Assembly (NCBI GenBank): GCA_001750645.1 | Contig: MEIF01000002.1 | Coordinates: forward strand, 1 to 64,000 | Reading direction: 5' to 3' | From: Gammaproteobacteria bacterium AqS3 | Lineage (GTDB): Bacteria > Pseudomonadota > Gammaproteobacteria > MEIF01 > AqS3 | DNA length: 64,000 nt | Program-made: the position numbers and the translations under genes | Part shown: piece by piece, positions 19,554-27,900 of the stretch | How positions within the stretch are numbered: position 1 is the first letter of the stretch | Layout: every line of letters starts with the position of its first letter | The notes under the pieces: generated by a model | Seen by the model: only the letters and a program-made list of their open reading frames with translations | What the model was told of the DNA's origin: nothing | The model's database searches: none

Positions 19554-20855
19554 TTATTGGATGACCGGATCGGGGAGCGGTCTGTCATCGGAGGGGAACA
19601 GGGCGGCAAAATCCTCCTTGAGCTTCTGTTTTTCCTCATCGGGCAGCACTCCGCCCGCGAGATGCATTATTAACAGTGTCGTAAGAATGCGGTTTTTCGT
19701 GATGATTCTTCCACTTTCAGCTGTTCCCGACCACAAAACATTTTCCCAGTAACCGGAAATGTTTTCATCATTAATTAGCCAAGGCAATTGATTGAGACGT
19801 TTTGCCGCCTCTTTCCAAGAAAAGCCGCCTGAACCATTTGTCAACTTTAAGAAAGCCTTAAATAAACATTCTTGCCCTACCGGTTTGCCCAGCAAGTTAC
19901 TTTGGCGAATCTGACACCGTAATTCATCTCCGTCCGATTCCAAATCACTCAGCATCAGTTGAAATGTCTCAATATTCTTCAATAAAAATGCCCAGATCTT
20001 CTTGCACTGTTCCTCATATTCATCAGCTTTTTCGGAGTCAGGCAGTCTGGTAATATCCGGAGGAGGAAAATACGCCTTAATAATGGCTTCATTGATGTTA
20101 TAAATAATTGCCAGCGTGGTGAAGTAAGGGTCTTGCTTCCTAAGTGTGTTGTCCTTGAATTTGACAAGATCAGCACCGATCCTAACTCCCTTTTCAATCT
20201 CATTGCTGGCGATATCTCTAGCCAGCACTGCGATAATGTCGTCATCGTTAGTGACGATATTCTCACCTGTCGTCGGCCTTCGTGCCGTCAAATTGATACG
20301 GGTAAAAATGCGCCTGATTTTCTCAGTCTTATTCTTAATTGGATCCACCAATATCAAAACAATATCCTCTGATGCCAACTCGATACATGGTTTTCTAATT
20401 CCAGGTATGGGGTTTCCCTGATTATCCAGCCCGGTAATAGCAAATTCCAATGCTTTAAGACGATGCTGACCATCCAGCGGGACAATTACCTCTCGGCCCT
20501 GAAAGGTCAAAAAACCTATGTTGTCCGAAGCACTTTGATAATCTGAGCGGAGCTCGCCAGCGAACGCATCATCATTAAGAGCCCTAAAATTTAAAGGGCC
20601 ATTACTGTTCATTACAGTAACAATTAAAGCACCAAAAAACCTGGAGGGATTGCTCGCCAAATACGGAGCAATATGATCTCTAACACGCCTATAATTAATA
20701 TCGCGCTGATACTTTTCATCGATGGTTAAATTATCCCAACCAGGCATATCCTTGGGAATCTTCAGAGTCTGAATAACTTCTCCAGCCTTCATTGATATCA
20801 CATAGTAGTTGATATCGCCCATCTTGCCTTTCATCGCAGGTACAGTTGTTGGCAT
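19554..20855 (-). CDS. dndB: DGQHR-domain protein, DndB-like
   Basis: 'REVIVPLDGQHRLKALEFAI' and 'IFTRINLTARRPTTGEN'; co-oriented with a DndC-like gene. Confidence 0.7.
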   Translation of the reverse strand: MPTTVPAMKGKMGDINYYVISMKAGEVIQTLKIPKDMPGWDNLTIDEKYQRDINYRRVRDHIAPYLASNPSRFFGALIVTVMNSNGPLNFRALNDDAFAGELRSDYQSASDNIGFLTFQGREVIVPLDGQHRLKALEFAITGLDNQGNPIPGIRKPCIELASEDIVLILVDPIKNKTEKIRRIFTRINLTARRPTTGENIVTNDDDIIAVLARDIASNEIEKGVRIGADLVKFKDNTLRKQDPYFTTLAIIYNINEAIIKAYFPPPDITRLPDSEKADEYEEQCKKIWAFLLKNIETFQLMLSDLESDGDELRCQIRQSNLLGKPVGQECLFKAFLKLTNGSGGFSWKEAAKRLNQLPWLINDENISGYWENVLWSGTAESGRIITKNRILTTLLIMHLAGGVLPDEEKQKLKEDFAALFPSDDRPLPDPVIQ

Positions 20856-20869
20856 TTGAATTTCTCCTG

Positions 20870-21223
20870 TTACTGGTAATTGGGATTGTGATCGCGATTT
20901 GCGAGCGGTTTAAATACTTTAATCAGGTGCTTTTCAACTTCATTCAGCTGGCCTTTTTCAACTTGTGTGAATTGAATTTCCAAAGATTGGCCGAAATATT
21001 TAATGCGTTTTTTCAATTTGGGGTTGAATGTATTTTTTGGATTCAAATGTTGCTTTAATCTCTTCTTAATTGAACTAGAGGTTTGACCAATATAAATATA
21101 TCGTTTGGCCTCTTTGCACCAAAAAGCATAAACTCCAGACTTGATATCCGGCATTCCCTCTACATCCAAGTAATTCGGACGAATCCTCTGAACCGGAGGC
21201 AGCTCCAACCCGCATTGGCTCAT
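20870..21223 (-). CDS. Small GIY-YIG nuclease-domain protein
   Basis: 'SGVYAFWCKEAKRYIYIGQTSSSIKKRLKQHL...EKHLIKVFKPLANRD'; ATGA overlap with the upstream DUF262 gene. Confidence 0.75.
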   Translation of the reverse strand: MSQCGLELPPVQRIRPNYLDVEGMPDIKSGVYAFWCKEAKRYIYIGQTSSSIKKRLKQHLNPKNTFNPKLKKRIKYFGQSLEIQFTQVEKGQLNEVEKHLIKVFKPLANRDHNPNYQ

Positions 21224-23061
21224 TTCGGAAACCTCCAAACCTGGGTCGCCATTTTGGCCAGCTTTTCCTGTCGCTCATTGATATTTGCAGGGCCCCAGTC
21301 GTGTTTGCGGGATAAGTCGCGGTTGAGGCTGATGGGATTGCTTCTAAAGGTTTCCTTCTTGTTCGAAAAACTCCGGTTATAGTCCCCGGCGGTGTTGTGC
21401 GGGCCGGCCAGCAAGGTCATATTTCCATAGCGGTCGACATATTCCTGGTGGGCATTGCCAAAGCGGGGCCAGCCTGCATGGAACCTTTCAGATCTGGGCA
21501 GGATGTGCTCCAGCGTCAATTCTTTCTGAAAATGGGGCTGGGGGTGCAGTTCAAGATCCTGCGCGCCAGCAATCGCCGACAAAAACAATTTGATCTTGTT
21601 TGAGTTTTTCTCCGTCACCCACTTCATTCTGCTGATGAATTGGGCATCGTTTATCACTTGATAGTCAGAATGCTCCGATTCGAATTTTTTGAGGAAGGCC
21701 ATCATGTTCAAAGAGCGGGTATTCCTGCTGCGAAAAATTTTGCTGGCCAGTCTTGAAAAGGGCTCCTCAAAGCGAGAGGTTTCAAACTTTGCAACGATAA
21801 AGGACACCCTCATGACGTAAGCATTGAACTGAATGATCATCTTGCGCAGATGCCTGACCGCGACCCTGTGCTTCTGGCTGTCGGACTGGGGCAGCCGGCA
21901 GTAATGAAAAAGCAGCGCAAACAGAACCGGAAACGTGACTTTTTTGTATCTCGCCAGCTCGTGCAGCAAGACGGGCAAATCTCGACCGGAGCGCAATTCC
22001 CCGGCGTCTCTCGTAAATGCCTGGCACAGGGCGCCCTCCTCCGGAAAAGCGATGCTTTTATAGACCTCGGTGCAGATCGGGTCGGTTAAATCGTCGATCA
22101 AATCGCGGGCGCGCTGAATCTCGGCATCCTCGCCGCTGTCATCGAAGATGTCCTCCTCAATTTTCTCGCGGACTTTTTCATACAGCTGCTCCTTGTGAAT
22201 GAACCCGTAGCGGCACTGAAAATAGCAGCGCGCATATTCATCAAAACGGCCCGCATATCTGGAATTATTGTCAATGACATTTCTGCGCATGTTTTCAATC
22301 TTTCTGTGCACATCCTGGCGCTCCTCCTCGGAGTGATTGAAATACGAATAAAGGTAATTTCTGATGAGATCGATGGCTGCAAGCGGCTTCCCCCGGGAGT
22401 TGATGGTTTCAAATATTTTGTTGGGGTTCATTTCTTCCGGAATGGTCAGGCAGGATATTTCCACGCAGTTGGTAATGAAGTGAAAATATCTCTCAAGATC
22501 CGAATCGGTTCTTCTGCCTTCATGAAAAAATTGATCAATCGTCTTGTTGGCGTCCAGCAGTTTTGTCTTCTCTTTTAATTCCTGGCCAATGACTATGTTT
22601 TTATAGTGCAGCCTGTACTCCTCCGGGGCGTGTATTCTCAGCATCGAGCTGAACCTGCCGGAAGATGCGTCGGAAAATTGATGGGAATGGTTGTCTTTTA
22701 GGTCATAGAGCAGACGCAGCGCCCGCCTCTCCACCAAATCCCGCTCTACCCCCCCCCTACAAATATTGTCACCGGAGAAATACCGGCCCAGCACGCTCAG
22801 AATGATGGACAGGGTAATCAGGCGCTGCTGCCCGTCAATAATTTCAATCCTTCCGGAAGTATCGCCCGCCCTTTTGGTGAGCATCACCGACCCGAGGAAA
22901 TAACACGGCTCGCCGTCCTGCACCGCAGTCCAGGTGTCCTCCAGCAGTCGGGTGGCGTGTTTTTTCTCCCAGTCGTAGTAGCGCTGATACCAGGGAATCT
23001 CAAAAACCCCCAGAGTCAGAAGCTCGTGAATCGAGCGCGTCTTGGAAACAACCATGGTCAC
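21220..23061 (-). CDS. DUF262 + DUF1524 (HNH) protein, SspE/GmrSD-like
   Basis: 'IEIIDGQQRLITLSIIL', 'IFETINSRGKPLAAIDLIRNYL', C-terminal 'LTLEHILPRSERFH...DRYGNMTLLAGPHNTAGDYNRSFSNKK'. Confidence 0.8.
   Translation of the reverse strand: MTMVVSKTRSIHELLTLGVFEIPWYQRYYDWEKKHATRLLEDTWTAVQDGEPCYFLGSVMLTKRAGDTSGRIEIIDGQQRLITLSIILSVLGRYFSGDNICRGGVERDLVERRALRLLYDLKDNHSHQFSDASSGRFSSMLRIHAPEEYRLHYKNIVIGQELKEKTKLLDANKTIDQFFHEGRRTDSDLERYFHFITNCVEISCLTIPEEMNPNKIFETINSRGKPLAAIDLIRNYLYSYFNHSEEERQDVHRKIENMRRNVIDNNSRYAGRFDEYARCYFQCRYGFIHKEQLYEKVREKIEEDIFDDSGEDAEIQRARDLIDDLTDPICTEVYKSIAFPEEGALCQAFTRDAGELRSGRDLPVLLHELARYKKVTFPVLFALLFHYCRLPQSDSQKHRVAVRHLRKMIIQFNAYVMRVSFIVAKFETSRFEEPFSRLASKIFRSRNTRSLNMMAFLKKFESEHSDYQVINDAQFISRMKWVTEKNSNKIKLFLSAIAGAQDLELHPQPHFQKELTLEHILPRSERFHAGWPRFGNAHQEYVDRYGNMTLLAGPHNTAGDYNRSFSNKKETFRSNPISLNRDLSRKHDWGPANINERQEKLAKMATQVWRFPK
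22749..22757. repeat. 9-bp poly-C (poly-G on the coding strand) inside the SspE-like gene
   Basis: ctctaCCCCCCCCCtacaaat read directly. Confidence 0.85.
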
Positions 23062-24287
23062 GCTTCGATCTCAATCTTAAGCAGCTTCTTGAGCGAGTTG
23101 CGGGCGTCCTCGCCGACCTGATCGCGCCTCCAGATCTCCTCGATGTATTCCTTCTCCCCCTCGGAGATCAGCGCCTCGCCGATCTCCTCGCCCAGCGCCT
23201 CGAGCCGCCGCAGAATCTCCCGGCGGGTTTCGAGGCGGAACGGCCCCAGGGTCGGGGTGCCATCGGCGCGCAGCTTGATGCGGCCATTGCGGCGAACCGT
23301 GCTGCGCTTGCTGTCGTCCTCCCTCAGGGCGATCAGCCACTCGCGAAAGTCGGCCAGCAGCTCAAGCTTTTCCTGCTCCCGGTCATCGGAGGCGCCGGAG
23401 GCGATCAGCCCGCGCATGCTGCGATCCTTCTGCACCACGGTGCAGGTCCAGCAGCCGAAGCGGGGCGAGGTCGTCCCGCACGAGGGCGCATCCTCCTTGG
23501 TCAGAACCAGCGGACACTCGCCCCCGCCGGCATTGCGGTAGAGCGTGATCAGCTGCCGGTGCGAGCCGCCCCAGGGCGCCGCCCGCTGCATCAGGATCAG
23601 CCAGACGTCCTCGTCGGTGAGGTCGGCCAGCGGGGCGAAGACCCGGCAGCCCCTGATGCTGCTGTGCGGGTTGGTCCCGTCGGCCTGGACGCCGTGCTTG
23701 GCCATGTTCCGCCGCCGGCTGGTCGATTCGCTGCGGCGCGTGCCGATCAGCAGCACGGCCTTTTTGTGCCGCCGCACCAGCCGGTTGATCAGCTCATCGG
23801 TCGGCTGGATTTTCATGCGGTCGGTACACCAGCGGAAATTGCGCGTCGGCGGGATGTAGCCCCGGCCGATCAGATTCACCCAGAAGGTCTGGTTGATGTA
23901 GGGCTGCGTCAGCTTGATCGACACGGGAAACCCGGCCTCCTGTGCGGCGCCGCCGATGATTTCCAGCGACCGCTTCAGATGCCCGATGACCAGCGGCGAT
24001 TCAACCAGCGTGTCGTTGGAGACGATGAAAATCGGTCGGCGCCGCTGCTCGGCCGGCAATTCGCCGAGCACCTCCCAGACCAGCTGCAGCAGCAGGGTCG
24101 AGTCCTTGCCGCCGGAATAGGCGACGATCCACGGCTCGTCGCCCTCCCGCAGATAGGTGCGCGCAACCACCTCCCGCACGGCCTGGTAGCGCTCGGCGAT
24201 GTCCTCGATTGTGGAGGCGACGGGCTGCTCCATGTACTCAACCGCAGGCAGCGGCGGGCGATCCTGTTCCTCTGCGGATGGCTGCAT
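23058..24287 (-). CDS. dndC: DndC-like DNA phosphorothioation sulfurtransferase (PAPS reductase/ATP-pyrophosphatase family)
   Basis: 'PWIVAYSGGKDSTLLLQLVWE' PP-loop, 'RWCTDRMKIQPTDELI', 'GCWTCTVVQKDRSMRGLI'. Confidence 0.85.
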   Translation of the reverse strand: MQPSAEEQDRPPLPAVEYMEQPVASTIEDIAERYQAVREVVARTYLREGDEPWIVAYSGGKDSTLLLQLVWEVLGELPAEQRRRPIFIVSNDTLVESPLVIGHLKRSLEIIGGAAQEAGFPVSIKLTQPYINQTFWVNLIGRGYIPPTRNFRWCTDRMKIQPTDELINRLVRRHKKAVLLIGTRRSESTSRRRNMAKHGVQADGTNPHSSIRGCRVFAPLADLTDEDVWLILMQRAAPWGGSHRQLITLYRNAGGGECPLVLTKEDAPSCGTTSPRFGCWTCTVVQKDRSMRGLIASGASDDREQEKLELLADFREWLIALREDDSKRSTVRRNGRIKLRADGTPTLGPFRLETRREILRRLEALGEEIGEALISEGEKEYIEEIWRRDQVGEDARNSLKKLLKIEIEA

Positions 24288-24377
24288 TTTTCAGGAGTGC
24301 CCAACGCATGAGTGTTCAGAGATTAGCAGAAAGTCATTTTCCAGCGCAGAAACGACAAGTTCAGAATCGCCGGCCGC

Positions 24378-25529
24378 TCACGCAGTCCTGACGAGGGCCT
24401 CGCCCGCCGATCGCGCGACCGCCTCGGCCAGCCTGACCGGAACGGCATTGCCGAGCTGCCGCATGGCCTCCGTCCAGACGCCGGCGAATTCAAAGCCATC
24501 CGGAAATGTCTGAACGCGCGCGGCTTCCCTGATCGTCAGATAGCGGACGCGGCCATCGTGAAAGCGGATCATGTTCTCCCCGCCGGGGACGCCGTGATCC
24601 CCGGCTTTCAGCGCCTTGCCGGGCTCATCCAGCGGGCTGCCGGTATGCCCGGGATAGGGCCTGGCCCCCTGACGCAGCTGGTGCCCCGAGATATCGGCGT
24701 CGCCATCGGCCCAAGGCTCCGGCAAACCTTTCAGAGCCTGTCGAATGGTCTTCCACGGATGCTCATCCGGAGGCAGCATGCCGAAATCATTTGTCAATCG
24801 CCTGCGGCAGGTCCCGTCGGCAATCACCTCCTGCTCCTGCGGGCTGGGCGTCGCACCGGTTTCATCCCAGTACGCCCCGGTGACAAACTTGGCATAGTCC
24901 AGGCTCTTCCTGCTGTGCGTCTGCTTTGGAAATGCCCACTCCACATTCAGTCCCTTTCGAAAACCGACGAAAAACACCCGCTCCCGCTTCTGGGGAACTC
25001 CGTAGTCCGCTGCGTTCAGACATTGAAAGAGCACGCTGTATTCAAGATCAACAGGCCTGCCCGCAGACTTAACCCGCTCGAGGCGGATCAAATGATCGGC
25101 CCACGCCTCGCCGGCCTTTTTGGGCAGCGAGGGATAGGTCAGGCACAGGGTGATGTATTCAAAATACGAGGCGAAGGACGGGCGCATCAGCCCTTTGACG
25201 TTCTCAAAAATAAACGCCCGGGGGCGGAGCGCCCTGATTGCCCGAACCGCCTCGGGAAACATATCGCGCGCATCGGCCTGGCCCCTGGCCTTTCCGCCGA
25301 TGGAGAATGGCTGGCACGGCGGCCCGCCGGCGATGATGTCGACTTGGCCCTGCAAGGCCGCATAGTCAAACTCGGCAATGTCGACCTCAAACACCCGGGA
25401 GGAGAAGTTGGCGCGCAGCGTGCCGCAGGCGTTCTTATCCCGCTCGAGCAGCCCCTCGCATTCGAAGCCGCCATTTTTGACGCCGAGCGCCAGCCCGCCG
25501 GCGCCCGAAAACAACTCCAAGGCTTTCAT
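24378..25529 (-). CDS. DNA (cytosine-5-)-methyltransferase
   Basis: 'MKALELFSGAGGLALG', 'IIAGGPPCQPFSIGGKARGQADARDMF', 'FENVKGL', 'TIREAARVQTFPDGF...QLGNAVPVRLAEAVA'. Confidence 0.9.
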   Translation of the reverse strand: MKALELFSGAGGLALGVKNGGFECEGLLERDKNACGTLRANFSSRVFEVDIAEFDYAALQGQVDIIAGGPPCQPFSIGGKARGQADARDMFPEAVRAIRALRPRAFIFENVKGLMRPSFASYFEYITLCLTYPSLPKKAGEAWADHLIRLERVKSAGRPVDLEYSVLFQCLNAADYGVPQKRERVFFVGFRKGLNVEWAFPKQTHSRKSLDYAKFVTGAYWDETGATPSPQEQEVIADGTCRRRLTNDFGMLPPDEHPWKTIRQALKGLPEPWADGDADISGHQLRQGARPYPGHTGSPLDEPGKALKAGDHGVPGGENMIRFHDGRVRYLTIREAARVQTFPDGFEFAGVWTEAMRQLGNAVPVRLAEAVARSAGEALVRTA

Positions 25530-25533
25530 CATT

Positions 25534-26145
25534 TCACCGTCTCGCATGAAGATGCCGCCTCACTCTTGAAAGTATGGCCTCCTCGCTGTCTCGGTGGACT
25601 TTCAAGTGCGCCGCCCAAGAACGCCCTGGATGAATGGTATCCCACTCGGATCGGGACTGCGCATACCGCCCTCTTCCGGGATCGTGGTTGCCGAAACCGT
25701 CGATACACGAATTCCACAGGGGACGATATTTTTTGATCAACTCTGATTCAAGTGCCCCTATCAGGCTAGATATGGAGCCTTCCAGAACAATCATGCGCAC
25801 GATGAAATCGGCTACTGACAAGTGTGCCCCTTGGTCTATCGAATGGGCATGCTCCCTTAGCCTCTGGTGAAGCGATGCCTGTTTTTTGCTTTCTTCACGG
25901 CCCTGTCTCCAGCCAAGCGGGACAGCTTTTCCGACGTATATGGGAACTTCTCTAAGCGATTCCATTTGGCATAGCCGCTGATAAGTCGGATACCTTCCCC
26001 TGTAATAAAGGCCGTATACACCTGCCCCTTCAAAAGGCTCAAGATCTGAAAGTTCAAACATCTGCGTTTTTTCAAAAAAGGCGGTGGCGGATGCGATCAC
26101 TTCCGGCCAGCGGGCATCCTGAAAGCGATAGGACTCTATGTCCAC
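25534..26145 (-). CDS. Eco29kI-family type II restriction endonuclease (GIY-YIG superfamily)
   Basis: 'FEGAGVYGLYYRGRYPTYQRL...VPIYVGKAVPLGWRQGRE...HQRLREHAHSI...LWNSCIDGFGNHDPGRGRYAQSRSEWDTIHPGRSWAAHL'. Confidence 0.85.
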   Translation of the reverse strand: MDIESYRFQDARWPEVIASATAFFEKTQMFELSDLEPFEGAGVYGLYYRGRYPTYQRLCQMESLREVPIYVGKAVPLGWRQGREESKKQASLHQRLREHAHSIDQGAHLSVADFIVRMIVLEGSISSLIGALESELIKKYRPLWNSCIDGFGNHDPGRGRYAQSRSEWDTIHPGRSWAAHLKVHRDSEEAILSRVRRHLHARR

Positions 26146-26148
26146 CGC

Positions 26149-27342
26149 TCAGCCCCCCTGAACAAACTCCCCGACGACTTGGGACAGCCGGTCCAGGCCC
26201 TGCCCGAGTTCATCGTCGGAGATGTTCAGGGCCGGGGCGAAGCGGAGCACGTCGGCGCCGGCGGGCAGGGTCAGCAGGCCGTGACGCCAGCCCAGCCTGA
26301 CCAGGTCCATGGCGCGTCCGGCCCAGTCGGGTCCCAGCTCGGCGCCGATCAGCAGGCCGGTGCGGCGCACCTGGGAGAACAGCCTGCGGTTGCCGCCCAG
26401 CTCGGTCAGAAACTCGGTGATCCGCTGTGCGCGGGGCTCGACCCCGGCCAGCACTTCGTCATCGAGCAGCTCGAGCGTGCGCAGGGCGACCGCACACGCC
26501 AGGGGGTTGCCGCCAAAGGTGCTGCCGTGGGTTCCGGGCTGCATGCAGTCGCCGATTGCGGCACGGGTCAGGGTCGCCCCGATCGGAAAGCCCGACCCCA
26601 GCGCCTTGGCCGAGGTCAGGATGTCGGGCTCGACGCCCAGCTGCTGGTACATGAACAGGGCGCCGCTGCGGCCCATGCCGCTCTGGACTTCGTCAAAGAT
26701 CAGCAGGGCGCCGTGGGCGTCGCACAGGCGGCGCACCTCGGCGATGAACCCGGGATCAACCGGCACCACCCCGCCCTCGCCCAGAACCGGCTCGATGATG
26801 ACGGCGGCGGTCGGGGCCGCGCGCAGCTGCCGCTCCAGCGCCGGGGCGTCGTTGAACGGGACGTGGGCAATGCCGCCGGGCAGCGGGCCGAACCCCTCGG
26901 TGTACTTGCCACCGGCGGTGACGGTCAGCAGCGTGCGCCCGTGGAACGCCCCCTCAAAGGCGATGATCTGAACGCGCTCGGCGTCGCCCCGGTCGTGGTG
27001 ATGGCGCCTGGCCATCTTCAGGGCGGCCTCGTTGGCCTCGGCCCCGCTGTTGCTGAAAAAAACCTGCTCGGCAAAGGTGCGCGCACACAGCAGTCCGGCC
27101 AGCCTGGGGGCGAATTCGTTGGGCAGCCAGTTGGAGAGGTGCCAGAGCCGGTCGCTCTGGCGCCGCACGACCTCGACCAGCTCGGGGTGGGAGTGCCCCA
27201 GCGCCGTCACGGCAATGCCGCCGCCGAGGTCGATGTAGTCGCGCCCGTCCTGATCCCACAGGGTCGAGCCGGCGCCCCGCACCGCAACAAAATCGGCGGG
27301 CGTGTAGGTCGGCAGCAGGTGCGTGTCGGCCGGTTGCGTCAA
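26149..27342 (-). CDS. argD: Acetylornithine aminotransferase
   Basis: 'YIDLGGGIAVTALGHSHPELVEVV', 'FFSNSGAEANEAALKMAR', 'LLIFDEVQSGMGRSG', 'DILTSAKALGSGFPIGA'; likely TTG start. Confidence 0.88.
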   Translation of the reverse strand: MTQPADTHLLPTYTPADFVAVRGAGSTLWDQDGRDYIDLGGGIAVTALGHSHPELVEVVRRQSDRLWHLSNWLPNEFAPRLAGLLCARTFAEQVFFSNSGAEANEAALKMARRHHHDRGDAERVQIIAFEGAFHGRTLLTVTAGGKYTEGFGPLPGGIAHVPFNDAPALERQLRAAPTAAVIIEPVLGEGGVVPVDPGFIAEVRRLCDAHGALLIFDEVQSGMGRSGALFMYQQLGVEPDILTSAKALGSGFPIGATLTRAAIGDCMQPGTHGSTFGGNPLACAVALRTLELLDDEVLAGVEPRAQRITEFLTELGGNRRLFSQVRRTGLLIGAELGPDWAGRAMDLVRLGWRHGLLTLPAGADVLRFAPALNISDDELGQGLDRLSQVVGEFVQGG

Positions 27343-27830
27343 GACGGATCCCCCTTTGCAGGGCGCTCGTGCAGGGCGGGCGATTTTAGCGGGTGGGTCA
27401 TCTGGATATGCAGGATGCCGGCGTCCATGTAGGGGTCGCCGGTCGGGGTGAAGCCGCGCCGGGCGTAGGTGTCCCTGAGATACAGCTGCGCCGAGATGCG
27501 CATGCCGAAATCGCCGTAGAGCCGGCGCGCCCGCAGCAGGCAGAGGTGCATCAGCAGCGCCCCGATGCGCTCGCCCCGCCGGGCCTCGGGGGTCACCAGC
27601 CGGCCAAAGGAGCACTCGCTGTAGGCCACCCCGGGCGGCAGCAGGCGCATGTAGCCGGCCAGCTCGCCGCAGGCGTCGTGCGCGAGCAGGTGCTCGGCCG
27701 GCTGATCCCAGCCGTCGCAGTCGAGGTAGAAGCACTCCTGCTCGAGGATGAACACCTGCTGGCGCAGGGCGAGGATGCGATACCACGTCCGGGCGCCAAT
27801 CTCATCAAAGCCGAGCCAGGAAAAGCGCAC
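27339..27830 (-). CDS. GNAT N-acetyltransferase, ElaA-like
   Basis: 'YRILALRQQVFILEQECFYLDCDGWDQPAEHLLAHD...FGRLVTPEARRGERIGALLMHLCL'; GTG start assumed. Confidence 0.7.
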   Translation of the reverse strand: MRFSWLGFDEIGARTWYRILALRQQVFILEQECFYLDCDGWDQPAEHLLAHDACGELAGYMRLLPPGVAYSECSFGRLVTPEARRGERIGALLMHLCLLRARRLYGDFGMRISAQLYLRDTYARRGFTPTGDPYMDAGILHIQMTHPLKSPALHERPAKGDPS

Positions 27831-27900
27831 CAGGTCAGCGCCTATTGAAGCCGGGGGCGGGGCATTATGATTGGCCGCCCCGAATGCGGCGAGAACCACC

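Noticed and set aside
19554-26145. A 7-deazaguanine (Dpd) DNA modification cluster
   Set aside because: A DGQHR protein is present, but no TGT-like DpdA or preQ0 genes are seen; DndC motifs point to sulfur chemistry.
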